Part shown: in pieces, positions 8,339-18,071 of the stretch
Position numbering within the stretch: the stretch's first letter is position 1
Layout of the letters: each line of letters starts with the position of its first letter
Source of the DNA: Novosphingobium sp. ST904
Lineage (GTDB): Bacteria > Pseudomonadota > Alphaproteobacteria > Sphingomonadales > Sphingomonadaceae
DNA length: 64,000 nt
Assembly: GCF_001298105.1 (NCBI RefSeq)
Contig: NZ_LGJH01000165.1
Coordinates: forward strand, 186,001 to 250,000
Reading direction: 5' to 3'
Program-made: the position numbers and the translations under genes
Notes under the pieces: generated by a model
What the model was told of the DNA's origin: nothing
Databases searched by the model: none
What the model saw: only the letters and a program-made list of their open reading frames with translations

Positions 8339-9076
8339 GTGCTCGATCGCGATGCGGCAGTGCCGCTCTATCACCAGATCTACCTCATGTTGCGCGACGA
8401 GATCCTGAGCGGCCAGCGTCCCTTTGGCAGCGCCATGCCCACGGAGGCGGAAGTCTCCGAAATCTACGGCGTCTCGCGCATTACCGCGCGCCGCGTGCTG
8501 AACGATCTGGCCGAGCAGAACTATGTCGAGCGCAAGCGCCGCCTTGGCACGCGCGTGGTGTTCAAATCCCCGGCCAAGCCGCTGGAGGCCAACATCGACC
8601 AGGCGGTGGATTCGCTGCTGGCGCTGGGGCAGGGCACCACGGTCAACGTGATCTCGGTCGAAAGGCGCGAGGCGACCGCCACCGTGGCAAGCGCGCTGGG
8701 GCTGGGCGTTGGGGCCGAGGTGGTCCGCGCGGTGCGCGTGCGCTGTCTTGACGGGGTGCCTATCGGCTATGTCGTCAGCTACGTTCCGGGCGAACTGGGC
8801 GCGGTGGTCAACGAGGCGTCGCTGGTGCGCGCCCCGATCCTCAAGCTGCTGGACGAGGCGGGCCACCACGCCGCGCGGGCAGAACAGACCATCGGCGCCA
8901 TGCTGGCCGACGTGCTTTGCGTGGAACGGCTTCAGGTGGAGCCGATGTCCGCGATCCTGCGCATCACCCGCACCGTCTATGATCGGCAGGACCGGCCGTT
9001 CCTGCGCACTTACGCGCATTATCGTTCGGACAGATTCAATATCCGCATGGATCTTCAGAACCCCGGCGCGGAATGA
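8339..9076 (+). CDS. GntR-family transcriptional regulator, HutC subfamily (UTRA domain)
   Basis: The 245-residue protein begins with a winged helix (residues 5-70): PLYHQIYLMLRDEI followed by SRITARRVLNDLAEQNYVER, typical of GntR recognition helices. Residues from about 90 to 235 match the UTRA ligand-binding domain, including PIGYVVSYVP and the tail segment RPFLRTYAHYRSDRF. UTRA regulators bind small effectors such as sugars or aromatic and carboxylic acids. The start is GTG at 8339 with GGGGGAA just upstream. Its last four bases overlap the start of the sensor kinase gene (ATGA), so the two are translationally coupled. Targets are probably the adjacent permeases and the catabolic operon. 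Confidence 0.88.
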   Translation: MLDRDAAVPLYHQIYLMLRDEILSGQRPFGSAMPTEAEVSEIYGVSRITARRVLNDLAEQNYVERKRRLGTRVVFKSPAKPLEANIDQAVDSLLALGQGTTVNVISVERREATATVASALGLGVGAEVVRAVRVRCLDGVPIGYVVSYVPGELGAVVNEASLVRAPILKLLDEAGHHAARAEQTIGAMLADVLCVERLQVEPMSAILRITRTVYDRQDRPFLRTYAHYRSDRFNIRMDLQNPGAE

Positions 9077-12041
9077 GGCCACTGGCTCGCCGTTTCGCGG
9101 CGCTGCTCTGGACCTTGCCGCTGCTGGGCCTTGCCGGGCCCGGCGCCGCGCTCGATCCGGCCCGCAGGCTCGATCAGTTCCGGCATACGCGCTGGTCGCT
9201 GGGAGACGGCGCTCCGGGCAATATCCGCGCGATGGCCCAGGGGCGCGACGGGTTCCTCTGGCTCGGCACTTCCACGGGGCTTTACCGCTTCGACGGCATT
9301 CGCTTCGAACGGGTCAATCCGGTGGACGACGATCCCGGCCGGTCGATACAGGTCACGGCGCTGCTGGCGGCCCGCAACGGGGACATCTGGGTCGGCTATG
9401 ATTTCGGCGGCATCGCGGTGCTGCGCGGCAGCGGTCCTCATCGCGGCGTGCTGCGAGGGGCGAACCCGCGGCCGCCTTCGGGCGGGGTGGACAGCATCCG
9501 GCAGGGCCGCGACGGCGCCGTCTGGATCGCGGTTGACCGCAAGGGCGTGATGAACCTGTCGCGCTACCTCAACGGACGATGGACCTATTTCGGACCGGCG
9601 CAGGGCTTTGCCGAGGCGGCGATGGGCTCGATGCTGAGCGCATCGGACGGCAGCTTCTATGTCGCCCAGCCATCGCGCGTGCTCCGCCTTGCTCCGGGGG
9701 CCTCGCGCTTCGAACCGCTGGGGGCCCGCGCCGGTTCGTTCGCTGCGCTTGCCGAGGATTCCCGTCATCGTATCTGGCTGGCCGACGAGGGCGGGCTTCG
9801 CAACCTCTCGGGCGGCGGGCCTATCGCCCCGCTGTCTCCCGTAAACACGCCCTACGTTCGCCGGCAGATCGCCTTCGATCGCGGCGATGCCCTGTGGATC
9901 GCCGGTCAGGATGATGGTCTCGCCCGGGTCGTTCCCTCCACGGCGGCGGGGAGGCCCGTGTTCGATCGGCTTCCCGACCGGGACGGGCTGACCGCATCGC
10001 TTGCCCTGTCGGTTCTGGAAGACCGCGAGGGCAATGTCTGGGTAGGCACCGAATCCGGTCTCGACCGGTTTTCCGCCAGCAATGTCGCCCGGCCGCGCAA
10101 TCACGAAGCGGTGGTGACGGGGTTCGTGGCCGATCCGCGCTCGGGGCATGTGTTCTATGCCGGGCTTTCCGGTGTCTACCGGGCCGGGCGGGACCGCGAG
10201 GAGCCGGAACTGATCTTCCGCAAGGCGTCCCTCGGCGTCCTGTGCGGCGATGCCCGGCGCCTGCTGGCCATCGGCCTTGATGGGAATTACCTGCTGACAT
10301 TGCGGGGCGACGGAACCGTCGCGCAGTCCAAAGCGATAGCAGGTCCGCTTTCGGTATCCTGCACCCTGGACGATACGGGAACGTTCTGGACCGGCATGGA
10401 CCGGGTCTATCGGCTTTCAGGCACTCGGCTGGAGCCTGCCTCCGGTCCGGCAGGAGACCGGAACGGCACCGTGCTGACCCTGCGCCCCGATGGGCCGGGC
10501 ACATTGCTCGTCGGCCGCAGCAAGGCCGGATTTCAGCGCATCGCGGGCGGCTCGGCGACCAGCCTCTGGCCGGCAGGCGCAAACCGCATCGGTTCGGTCA
10601 ACCTCGTCGTCGGGAGCGGGGGGAGCTTGCTGTTCGGCGGGCAGAAGGGCATCGCGCGGCTGCGGGGCACGCGTCTCGAGAGCCTTTCCGAGCGGGACTA
10701 TCCCGTGCTGGCCGGCGTGACCGGCATTGGCCGAACCGGGGACGGTGCGGTCTGGACCATCGGGGCGACGGGGATCGCACGCATTCCGGCCAAGGGGCTG
10801 GACCGCGCCTTCCAGAGGCCCGGCGCCGCCCTGCCGTTCGACCGCTTCGGCCATGAGGAAGGGTTCCGGGCAAGATCCAATGTGTTCGGCACCAATGACC
10901 TGGCGGCAGATGGCGGCGGGCGGCTCTGGCTGGCGTCCAACCAGGGGCTGGCCTGGATCGATACGGAACGGCTGACGCGCAACGACGTCGTGCCGCCGGT
11001 GATGATCCGCTCGCTGATTGCGGGCAAGACCCTGCATGCTCCGTCCGATAGCGTGATCGCACTGCCGGTCGGCACGGACCGCGTAGAGATCGAATTCGCC
11101 GCTCTCAGCCTTACCGATGCCGGTGCCAACCGATACCGCTATGTCCTGCGCGGCGCTGACGGCAACTGGGTCGATGCCGGGCACCAGCGCCAGGCGCTTT
11201 ACACGAACCTTGGTCCGGGGAATTACGAGTTCCGCGTCATCGCCTCGAACAACGACGGCGTCTGGAACCGGCAGGGCGCGAAAATCGCCTTCACCATCGC
11301 TCCGGCCTTCTACCAGACGGGCTGGTTCCTCGCTCTCGCATGTCTGGCGATCGGCGCGGTGGTCTGGGCATTCTATCGCTGGCGCCTGCGAACGGTGGCG
11401 GCGCAGGCCAGCAGCCGATTGGAGGCCCGCCTCTCCGAGCGGGAGCGGATCGCGCGGGAACTTCACGATACCCTGCTGCAGGGTTTCCAGGGCCTGATGC
11501 TGCGGTTCCAGTCCATCGTCGAACTGCTCCCCAAAGGAGACAAGGCCCGCAGCGCGCTCGAGGATACGCTGGAGCGGGCGGACGACGTGCTGCTCGAAGG
11601 GCGCGACCGCGTCCGTTCTCTGCGGGAGGACCGCGAGCCGGTGCCGCTGGCGCCCTTGCTGGCTCCGCTCGCGGCCCGCATCGTGCCTTCGGCCCTGCGC
11701 TGGACGATCGTGGAGGAAGGCAGTGTCCGGCCGATCCGCGCCTCGGTGGCGGACGAACTGGCCCGCATCGTTGGCGAGGCGCTGGCCAATGCCGTTCGCC
11801 ATGCGGAGGCTTCATCGGTCGAAATCCGTATCCGGTATGCGGCGGACAAGCTCACCCTCTCCATCGCGGATGACGGTATCGGCCTGCCCGATGCGATCCG
11901 GGAAGCGGGGCGCCGCGAAGGTCACTATGGGCTGGTAGGAATGCGCGAACGCGCGTCCGGCTGGGCGGCACGCTGGAATTCCGCGCCCGGCAGCCGCACG
12001 GCACCGAGGTCTTTACGGCAGTGCCTTCGCGCCTGGTATGA
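9073..12041 (+). CDS. two-component sensor histidine kinase, Reg_prop/Y_Y_Y type (frameshifted near 11957)
   Basis: The protein starts with a signal peptide (WTLPLLGLAGPGAALD), followed by repeated beta-propeller strands with W-L/V-G-T motifs (GFLWLGTSTGLYRFDG, GNVWVGTESGLDRF). A Y_Y_Y domain follows (GPGNYEFRVIASNNDGVW), then one membrane helix near residues 755-775. The HisKA_3 box RELHDTLLQGFQGL has the phospho-acceptor at about His798, and the ATPase domain contains NAVRHAEA, ADDGIGLP and YGLVGMRERA. After MRERA the frame is lost; adding one base at about 11956-11959 restores RLGGTLEFRARQPHG and a stop at 12041. Such kinases pair with NarL-type regulators, but none is encoded nearby. It is coupled to the GntR gene by an ATGA overlap. 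Confidence 0.85.
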
Positions 12042-12050
12042 GGCCGGCGT

Positions 12051-12950
12051 TCACCGGGAGCGTGCTGCCGTCATCAGCTTGTCCTTGAACCAGATCATCC
12101 CTGCATCGGTGGTGCGGGCGGCATGGTACTGGATCATCTCGCGCATCGCCGGCATGGCCATCGGCGCCGGACGGATTTCCAGCGGCAGCAGCGGCGCGAA
12201 GACCTGGGCGAGGCGTTCGTGCATCAGGGCCAGCAGGTTCGTGCCGGGCAGCAACCATGGCACCAGCGAAAACGATGGCGCCGTCACCTCGATCCGGCGG
12301 CGGTCTTCCGATGCCAGCAGGTGGCGTTCGGCAAAGGAGGGAACGCCGGTGATCCGCACCGCGACCTGACCGCAGGACAGGAACGCTTCCTCTGTCATTT
12401 CCTGCCGGAACACCGGATTGCCCGACCATCCGACAACGACGTGCCGTTCCTCGAACAGGAGTTCGCTGGGGTGGTCGGGGCTGAGGTATTGTTCGGGCGT
12501 GAGCTGGAAATCGAGCTTGCCGTCTTCCAGAAGCGCGCTCGATTCCCGGTTGGGCAGGACGACGTTGATCTCCACCCCGGGCGCCTCGTGCTTGAGCTGG
12601 GGCAGCAGCGGGCTGAGGAGCACCGTCGAGATATAGTCCGAAGCCGCGATCTCGAAGCGGCGATCGGACGTGGCGGGATCGAAGGCGGTCGCGCCCGAGA
12701 TCAGCACGCGAAGATTGCGCACCGCTTCCGATACCATCGGCGCCAGCGCCAGCGCATGGGGCGTGGCCACCATCCGGCGGCCGTGCGGCACCAGCAGTTC
12801 ATCGTTCAGCGCCAGTCGAAGCCGACCCAGCGCGGCGCTCATCGCGGATTGCGTCAGGTTCAGTCTCTGTGCCGCTCTGGTGACGTTCTGTTCCTCCAGC
12901 AGCAGTTCAAAGGCGATCAACAGGTTGAGGTCGAACTTGTCCAGGCGCAT
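12051..12950 (-). CDS. LysR-family transcriptional regulator
   Basis: The 299-residue protein has the LysR N-terminal helix-turn-helix (NVTRAAQRLNLTQSAMSAAL, residues about 22-41) and a substrate-binding domain of normal length. The DKFDLNLL opening and LVPHGRRMVATPHAL segment resemble the NodD/PcpR/LinR branch that controls aromatic degradation. ATG at 12950 is chosen because MRLDKFDLNLL is the conserved beginning; the open frame upstream is non-coding. The gene is divergent from the monooxygenase operon at 13108, the usual LysR arrangement, and an ATT-N11-AAT site lies ten bases upstream of its start. It most likely activates the aromatic operon in response to a pathway intermediate. Confidence 0.88.
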   Translation of the reverse strand: MRLDKFDLNLLIAFELLLEEQNVTRAAQRLNLTQSAMSAALGRLRLALNDELLVPHGRRMVATPHALALAPMVSEAVRNLRVLISGATAFDPATSDRRFEIAASDYISTVLLSPLLPQLKHEAPGVEINVVLPNRESSALLEDGKLDFQLTPEQYLSPDHPSELLFEERHVVVGWSGNPVFRQEMTEEAFLSCGQVAVRITGVPSFAERHLLASEDRRRIEVTAPSFSLVPWLLPGTNLLALMHERLAQVFAPLLPLEIRPAPMAMPAMREMIQYHAARTTDAGMIWFKDKLMTAARSR

Positions 12951-12959
12951 CAGGTATTG

Positions 12960-12976
12960 ATTCCATCGTTGGTAAT
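12960..12976. promoter_or_regulatory. candidate LysR-type operator (ATT-N11-AAT)
   Basis: The sequence ATT, eleven bases, AAT contains the T-N11-A pattern of LysR boxes with an inner CCA-N4-TGG dyad. It lies between the divergent LysR and monooxygenase genes, almost touching the LysR start, which suits autorepression. An A-rich tract follows (12979-12991). Confidence 0.45.
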
Positions 12977-13107
12977 GGACAAAAACAAAAAATTTGATCT
13001 GTGGCAAGCGGTCCTGCAATCCCTCCGGCAACGGGCTCGCGATGGGCATGGGAGAAGAATGGCGGCGCATCGTGGCGGATGCGGATGGCGTTCCTGAAAG
13101 CAGGTAT

Positions 13108-14223
13108 ATGGAAAAACTCGATATTCTCGTGATCGGCGGTGGCATCGGCGGCCTTTCCGCCGCGATTGCGCTCCTTCGCAAGGGGCATCGCGTCACCGTG
13201 ATCGAGCGCGATCCTGAGTGGTCGGTCTATGGCGTCGGCATCATCCAGCAATCGAACGTGGTCCGCGCGATGGACCAGCTCGGCGTGCTCGAAGCCTTTC
13301 TGGATGCGGCCTGCGGGTTCGATGCCGTGGAGATCTACCTTCCCGACGGGACCCGCGTGGCCCGTATTCCCACGCCGAGACTGGTGGAGGGCAGGCCCTC
13401 CAATGTCGGTATCGGCCGCCGTGCCCTGCAGAAGGTGCTTGGCGACAGCGCCCGGGCCCTCGGCGCCGAGATCCGCCTCGGCGTGACTGTCGAACTGCTG
13501 GATCAGGATGAAACGGGCGTTTTCGTGCGCTTCTCAGATGGCTCCGACGGGCGCTATGATGTGGTGGTCGGCGCTGACGGCGTCTATTCGCAAACCCGCC
13601 GCATGGTCCTGCCTCAGGCGGAAAGCCCGGAATTCACCGGTCAATCGGTCTGGCGCTACAACTTTCCGCGCGCTGAAGGGCTTGATGCGCTTCACGTCTA
13701 CAACGGACCTACCGGCGTCGGCCTCGTGCCGATGTCGGCCGACACGATGTACATCTATGCGACCACGCCGGAGCCGGACAATCCCCGCTATCCGGTGGAT
13801 GGCCTGGCCGCGGCGATGCGCGCCAGGTTGTCCGGGGCCGCACCGGCAATCCGCGAACTGGCCGAACATATCACCGATGACGAGGGCGTGGTCTACCGCC
13901 CGCTCGAAGGCATGATGGTTCACGGCCCCTGGCATGCAGGACGGGTGGTGCTGCTGGGCGATGCCATTCACGCCACCACGCCGCATCTGGGGCAGGGCGC
14001 CGGCATGGCGATCGAGGATGCGCTGGTTCTGGCCGAGGAACTCTCGGCGCACACCGCTCCCGAGGAGGCATTCGCGGCCTATCGCGCCCGTCGTTACGAG
14101 CGCTGCCGCTACATCGTCGAGGCTTCGCTGGCGATCTGCCACGGCCAGATCGGCAAGGGCCCCCCGGTCGATAACCACAAGGCCACCGCTGAGATGTTCG
14201 CGGTTGTCAGCCAACCCATTTGA
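13108..14223 (+). CDS. FAD-dependent aromatic monooxygenase
   Basis: The 371-residue protein is a class A flavoprotein hydroxylase. It shows the Rossmann GxGxxG as VIGGGIGGLSAAIAL (residues about 7-21), the DG motif as VVGADGVYSQTR and the GD motif as LLGDAIHATTPHLGQGAGM. Length and motif order match single-component NAD(P)H hydroxylases that add an OH to a phenolic or hydroxypyridine ring. ATG at 13108 places the FAD motif at the N terminus as in relatives; the longer frame starting at 12994 is disfavoured. It is the first gene of an operon with an extradiol dioxygenase 25 bases downstream, so its product is probably a catechol-like diol. Confidence 0.9.
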   Translation: MEKLDILVIGGGIGGLSAAIALLRKGHRVTVIERDPEWSVYGVGIIQQSNVVRAMDQLGVLEAFLDAACGFDAVEIYLPDGTRVARIPTPRLVEGRPSNVGIGRRALQKVLGDSARALGAEIRLGVTVELLDQDETGVFVRFSDGSDGRYDVVVGADGVYSQTRRMVLPQAESPEFTGQSVWRYNFPRAEGLDALHVYNGPTGVGLVPMSADTMYIYATTPEPDNPRYPVDGLAAAMRARLSGAAPAIRELAEHITDDEGVVYRPLEGMMVHGPWHAGRVVLLGDAIHATTPHLGQGAGMAIEDALVLAEELSAHTAPEEAFAAYRARRYERCRYIVEASLAICHGQIGKGPPVDNHKATAEMFAVVSQPI

Positions 14224-14248
14224 CCATTTCATTCAAGGAATTGCAGCC

Positions 14249-15151
14249 ATGAGCCGAGTGACCGAAATCCGCTATGTCGGATATGGCGTTCAGGATTTCG
14301 ACGCCGAGCGCGCCTTCTATACCCAGGACTGGGGCCTCGTGGAGGTCGCCGCGCAGGACGATTTCGCCTGGTTCAAGACCCACGGGCATGACGAGCACCA
14401 TGTCGTGCGCCTCCACAAGTCGGATGCCGACCATGTCGAGGTGATCGCGTTTGCCGCCGATACGCGGGGGGATGTGGATGGTCTGCACGAGAAGGTCGTG
14501 GCGGCAGGCTGCAAGGTGATCTTCGCCCCGCGCGAACTCGATGCCCCCGGCGGCGGCTATGCCTTCCGCTTCTTCTCGCCCGACGGCCTCCCCTTCGAGA
14601 TTTCGGCGGACGTGGAGAAGCTCGGCAAGCGGGCGATGGAGCGTTGGGAAGGCGTGCCGGTGAAGATCAGCCACATCGTCATGCACTCGCCTGATCATCA
14701 GGCGCTGGTGGCCTTCTTCACCGATGTGCTCGGCTTCAAGATCAGCGACTGGCTGGGTGACTTCATGTGCTTCCTGCGCTGCAACGGGGCGCACCACCGC
14801 GTCGCCATCCTGCCCGGTCCGCCCTGTCTCAACCATGTCGCCTACGATATGCTCTCGGTCGACGACATGATGCGCGGCGTCCATCGCCTGAAGCAGCGCG
14901 GCACGGACCTGCGCTGGGGGCCGGGCCGCCATACGGCGGGCAACAATACCTTCAGCTACTTCACGACGCCCGGCGGCTTCGCGGTCGAGTATACGTCCGA
15001 GCTGGAAGAGGTCGATTTCGAAACGCATCAGCACAAGGTCCACATTCCGGGGCCGCAGATCATGGACCAGTGGGGCATCGGTGTCGGGGGCCCGCAGACG
15101 ATGCCGCATCCCGCACCCGATGCGCGCCTGTTCCAGCCGGCGGAGGCCTGA
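14249..15151 (+). CDS. VOC-family extradiol ring-cleavage dioxygenase
   Basis: The 300-residue protein has two vicinal-oxygen-chelate domains, like 2,3-dihydroxybiphenyl and catechol 2,3-dioxygenases. The C-terminal domain carries the likely Fe(II) triad: His in ISHIVMHSP, His in LNHVAYDM and Glu in FAVEYTSE. TAGNNTFSYFTTPGGF matches the conserved active-site loop of this family. Length equals that of typical type I extradiol enzymes. The ATG at 14249 follows the monooxygenase stop by 25 bases. In the pathway it would cleave the diol made by the monooxygenase next to one hydroxyl, giving a product for the C-C hydrolase encoded 3 bases downstream. The exact substrate cannot be read from the sequence. 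Confidence 0.9.
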   Translation: MSRVTEIRYVGYGVQDFDAERAFYTQDWGLVEVAAQDDFAWFKTHGHDEHHVVRLHKSDADHVEVIAFAADTRGDVDGLHEKVVAAGCKVIFAPRELDAPGGGYAFRFFSPDGLPFEISADVEKLGKRAMERWEGVPVKISHIVMHSPDHQALVAFFTDVLGFKISDWLGDFMCFLRCNGAHHRVAILPGPPCLNHVAYDMLSVDDMMRGVHRLKQRGTDLRWGPGRHTAGNNTFSYFTTPGGFAVEYTSELEEVDFETHQHKVHIPGPQIMDQWGIGVGGPQTMPHPAPDARLFQPAEA

Positions 15152-15154
15152 ACC

Positions 15155-16312
15155 ATGGCTCTGTTCGAATACTTTCCGAACTACATCTGGAACCTCTCGG
15201 TTTCGATCGCGATGGAATCGGGCGCGCAGCTTGGCGAGATCATCGACATGTGCCAGCCGATCCGCGACGCGGCGGCCAGCGGCGCCGATGCCGGTACGCC
15301 GCAGTTCATGAAGGTATGGGCGGCGATGGGCGACAAGCTGCTCGAACTTGCGGCCGAGGACGAGGCTGCGGGGCGCAAGTTCTCCGCCTCGAACAAGCTG
15401 GAGCGCGCCTCGCTCTACCTCATCACCGCGGAACGCATGCAGGGCCACGGCCATCCCGGCCGCCAGGAAACTTACGCAAGGGCGCGCGAAGCGTTCGACC
15501 GTTCGACCGCGCTGGGCCGGATCAACCGCGAGCGCGTGGAAATCCCGCTGGAAACCGGCACGATGCCTGCGCTGTTCACGCGGGCACCCGGAGAGGGACG
15601 CCAACCGGTGGTGGTGTTCTGCAACGGTCTCGATAGCTGCAAGGAACTGCTCTACTGGACCCGCCTGCCGCAGGAACTGGCGCGGCGGGGCATCTCCACG
15701 CTCTGCGTCGACCAGCCCGGATCGGGCGAGGCGCTGCGCCTTCAGAACCTGCCGGTCGATCCCAATTCGGAAAGCTGGGCGAGCAAGGCGGTGGACTGGC
15801 TGGAGCAGCAGCCGGACGTCGATCCGGCGCGCATCGGCATGACCGGCATCTCTCTTGGCGGCCACTTCGCGCCGCGCGCGGTCGCTTACGAACCGCGTTT
15901 TGCGTCCGGCGCGGTCTGGGGGGCCAACCACAACTGGCGCGAAGTGCAGGACAAGCGCATGGCACGCGAGGGCGAGAACCCGGTGCCGCACTACTGGGCG
16001 CATGTCCACTGGGCCTTCGGTGCCGAGGATCAGGACGATTTCCTGGCGAAGTCTGATGCGATGAACCTCAACGGCCACATGGACCGCATAAAGGTGCCCT
16101 TCCTCGTCACTCACGGCGCGCAGGATCGCCAGATCAGCGTGAACTACGCCAGCGATCTCTACGACCAGCTGGTCAATTCGCCGCGCCGCGAGAAGGTGAT
16201 CTTCACGCCCCGCGAAGGCGGCGTCGAGCACGTCGGAGCGGACAACATGGCTTATGGCCGCGATCTGATTTCAGACTGGTTCGCCGAGACGCTGGGAGGA
16301 AAGACCGCATGA
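15155..16312 (+). CDS. alpha/beta hydrolase, 2,6-dihydroxypseudooxynicotine hydrolase-like (C-C hydrolase)
   Basis: The 385-residue protein has an N-terminal helical cap region (about 1-125) followed by an alpha/beta-hydrolase core. The nucleophile elbow is GISLGG with Ser at about residue 233, and the catalytic His is probably in GVEHVGADN near the C terminus. The long N-terminal helical part and VVFCNGLDS before the elbow resemble FrsA/DHPON-hydrolase proteins, which cleave carbon-carbon bonds of ring-derived diketones. It follows the ring-cleavage dioxygenase by 3 bases and overlaps the next gene by 4 (ATGA), so it is central in the operon. Its role as hydrolase of the ring-cleavage product is inference. 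Confidence 0.85.
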   Translation: MALFEYFPNYIWNLSVSIAMESGAQLGEIIDMCQPIRDAAASGADAGTPQFMKVWAAMGDKLLELAAEDEAAGRKFSASNKLERASLYLITAERMQGHGHPGRQETYARAREAFDRSTALGRINRERVEIPLETGTMPALFTRAPGEGRQPVVVFCNGLDSCKELLYWTRLPQELARRGISTLCVDQPGSGEALRLQNLPVDPNSESWASKAVDWLEQQPDVDPARIGMTGISLGGHFAPRAVAYEPRFASGAVWGANHNWREVQDKRMAREGENPVPHYWAHVHWAFGAEDQDDFLAKSDAMNLNGHMDRIKVPFLVTHGAQDRQISVNYASDLYDQLVNSPRREKVIFTPREGGVEHVGADNMAYGRDLISDWFAETLGGKTA

Positions 16313-17100
16313 CTCGCCGTTTCGTCGATCTCTCGATCTCGCTTTGCAACGATGTCGTCAGTGATCCGCCGTTCCTGAAGCCGGAGATCACCTACCAGAC
16401 CCATTCCGAAACGGTGGGCGAACTGAACATGTTCTTTCCCGGCGTGACTGCCGAGGATACGCCGGATGGTGCCGGTTTCGCCGCTGCGGAATGGGTCAGG
16501 CTGACGACGCACAGCGGCACGCATCTTGACGCGCCTTATCATTTCCATCCGACCATGAACGGCAAGGACGGAGAGCCTGAACGTTCTCTCACCATCGACG
16601 AAGTGCCGCTGGAGTGGTGCTTCCAGTCCGGCGTTAAGCTTGATTTCCGGCACTTCCCGGATGGCTATGTGGTTACGGCCAGGGATGTCGAGGATGAACT
16701 GGCCCGCATCGGCCATACGTTGAAGCCGCTCGATATCGTCCTCGTCAACACCGCCGCCGGCAAGGCGCTGGGCGAGCCGAACTATGTCAACCGCGGTTGC
16801 GGCATGGGCTACGAGGCGACCATGTACCTCACCGAGCGGGGGGTACGGGTGACGGGCACCGATGCCTGGTCATGGGATGCGCCGTTCAGCTACACCGCTG
16901 AAAAGGTCAAGGAAACCGGCGATCTGTCCCTGATATGGGAAGGCCACAAGGCAGGCCGCGATATCGGGTATTGCCACCTCGAAAAGCTGCACAACCTCGA
17001 AGTGCTGCCCGGCCATGGCTTCACCGTCTCGTGCTTCCCGCACAAGATCAAGGGTGCCTCGGCGGGCTGGACCCGCGCCGTCGCGATCTTCGAGGATTGA
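16309..17100 (+). CDS. cyclase-family metal-dependent hydrolase (kynurenine formamidase-like)
   Basis: The 263-residue protein has the signature metal site of the cyclase/KynB family, HSGTHLDAPYHFH (about residues 66-78). In this family such a motif binds divalent metal for amide, ester or lactone hydrolysis. The size fits the family. The start is fixed by the ATGA overlap with the C-C hydrolase gene, and the next gene begins 3 bases after its stop. Within the operon it could open a lactone or hydrolyse a formyl or amide group left after ring cleavage, but no residue seen here decides the substrate. Confidence 0.87.
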   Translation: MTRRFVDLSISLCNDVVSDPPFLKPEITYQTHSETVGELNMFFPGVTAEDTPDGAGFAAAEWVRLTTHSGTHLDAPYHFHPTMNGKDGEPERSLTIDEVPLEWCFQSGVKLDFRHFPDGYVVTARDVEDELARIGHTLKPLDIVLVNTAAGKALGEPNYVNRGCGMGYEATMYLTERGVRVTGTDAWSWDAPFSYTAEKVKETGDLSLIWEGHKAGRDIGYCHLEKLHNLEVLPGHGFTVSCFPHKIKGASAGWTRAVAIFED

Positions 17101-17102
17101 GC

Positions 17103-18061
17103 ATGCGCCTTGCAACTCTGGAAAACGGCCGCCCGGATGGCGCGCTGGCGGTCGTCTCGACCGATGGCGCACGCTATCTGGAGGCGGCCGGGCTGAGCCT
17201 GCTGTCGGCCATGGAGGACTGGCCGGCGGCCGAGCCCGATCTCCTTCGGCTTGCCGCGGCGCTTGAGGGCGGAGCGGGCGGACGGCTCGATCCCGCCTGC
17301 CTGCGCGCGCCGCTGCCGCGTTCGTGGCAATGGCTCGACGGGTCGGCCTTCGGCACGCATGGCGAACTCATGCAGGTCGCTTTCGGCCTGCCTCCGGTCG
17401 ATAGCGACGGCCGCTGATGTACCAGGGTGTTTCCGACCGCTTCTACGGCCCGAGCGACGCGGTGCCGTTTGCAGACGCTGCCCACGGCATCGATTTCGAG
17501 GGCGAGTTCGGCGTGATCGTCGATCACGTTCCCATGGGCACCCGCGCCGAGGATGCGTCGAAGCACATCAGGCTGGTGGTCCAGATCAACGACTGGTCGC
17601 TGCGCACCCTGGCGCCGGTGGAGATGAAGACCGGCTTCGGCTGGATCCAGGCCAAGCCGCCGTGCTCGATGGCGCCGTTCGCCGTAACCCCCGCCGCGCT
17701 CGGCAATGCGTGGCGCGATGGGCGTGTCTGCCTGGATCTGGAGATAGATCTCAATGGGCAGCGGTTCGGCGCCGCGAGCGGTTCGGCCATGGATTTCGGC
17801 TTTCATGAACTGATCGCCCATGCCGCGCTGACGCGCGATCTCGTTGCCGGAACGGTGATCGGTTCCGGTACGGTGTCCAATGCGAACTACGCAGAAGTGG
17901 GATCGAGCTGCATTTCCGAAGTCCGTGCCATCGAGATCATCCGGGAGGGCAGACCCGTTACGCCGTTCATGGTGCATGGCGACACGATCCGCATGACGGC
18001 AACCGGCGCGGACGGCACCGCGCCGTTCGGTTCGATCGATCAGGAAGTCGTCGTTATCTGA
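17103..18061 (+). CDS. fumarylacetoacetate hydrolase family protein (frameshifted near 17409)
   Basis: The first part (17103-17410) encodes the N-terminal domain of FAH-family proteins, ending GTHGELMQVAFGLPPVDSD. The second part resumes in another frame with MYQGVSDRFYGPSD and the FAH core: GIDFEGEFGVIVD (metal-binding Glu pair), VVQINDWSL and KTGFGWIQAKP. One missing base at about 17409 explains the break, because adding it gives the family sequence DRPLMYQG across the junction. The repaired length, 319 residues, is normal. FAH-family enzymes hydrolyse acylpyruvates or decarboxylate and hydrate muconate-type acids, so this is probably the last step of the aromatic operon, releasing central metabolites. 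Confidence 0.88.
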
Positions 18062-18071
18062 TTTTCCATAA

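Noticed and set aside
12042-12369. C-terminal extension of the sensor kinase open frame
   Set aside because: This extension follows a frameshift near 11957. The repaired frame gives the normal histidine-kinase end and stops at 12041, and the extension is antisense to the LysR gene.
14207-16231. 674-codon open frame on the minus strand
   Set aside because: It lies wholly antisense to the dioxygenase and C-C hydrolase genes, which have clear catalytic motifs. It is a GC-rich mirror frame without recognisable domains.
17103-18061. Two separate genes (a short N-terminal protein and a 214-residue FAH protein)
   Set aside because: Adding one base at 17409 gives a continuous family-typical protein across the junction, so one frameshifted gene is more likely than two.
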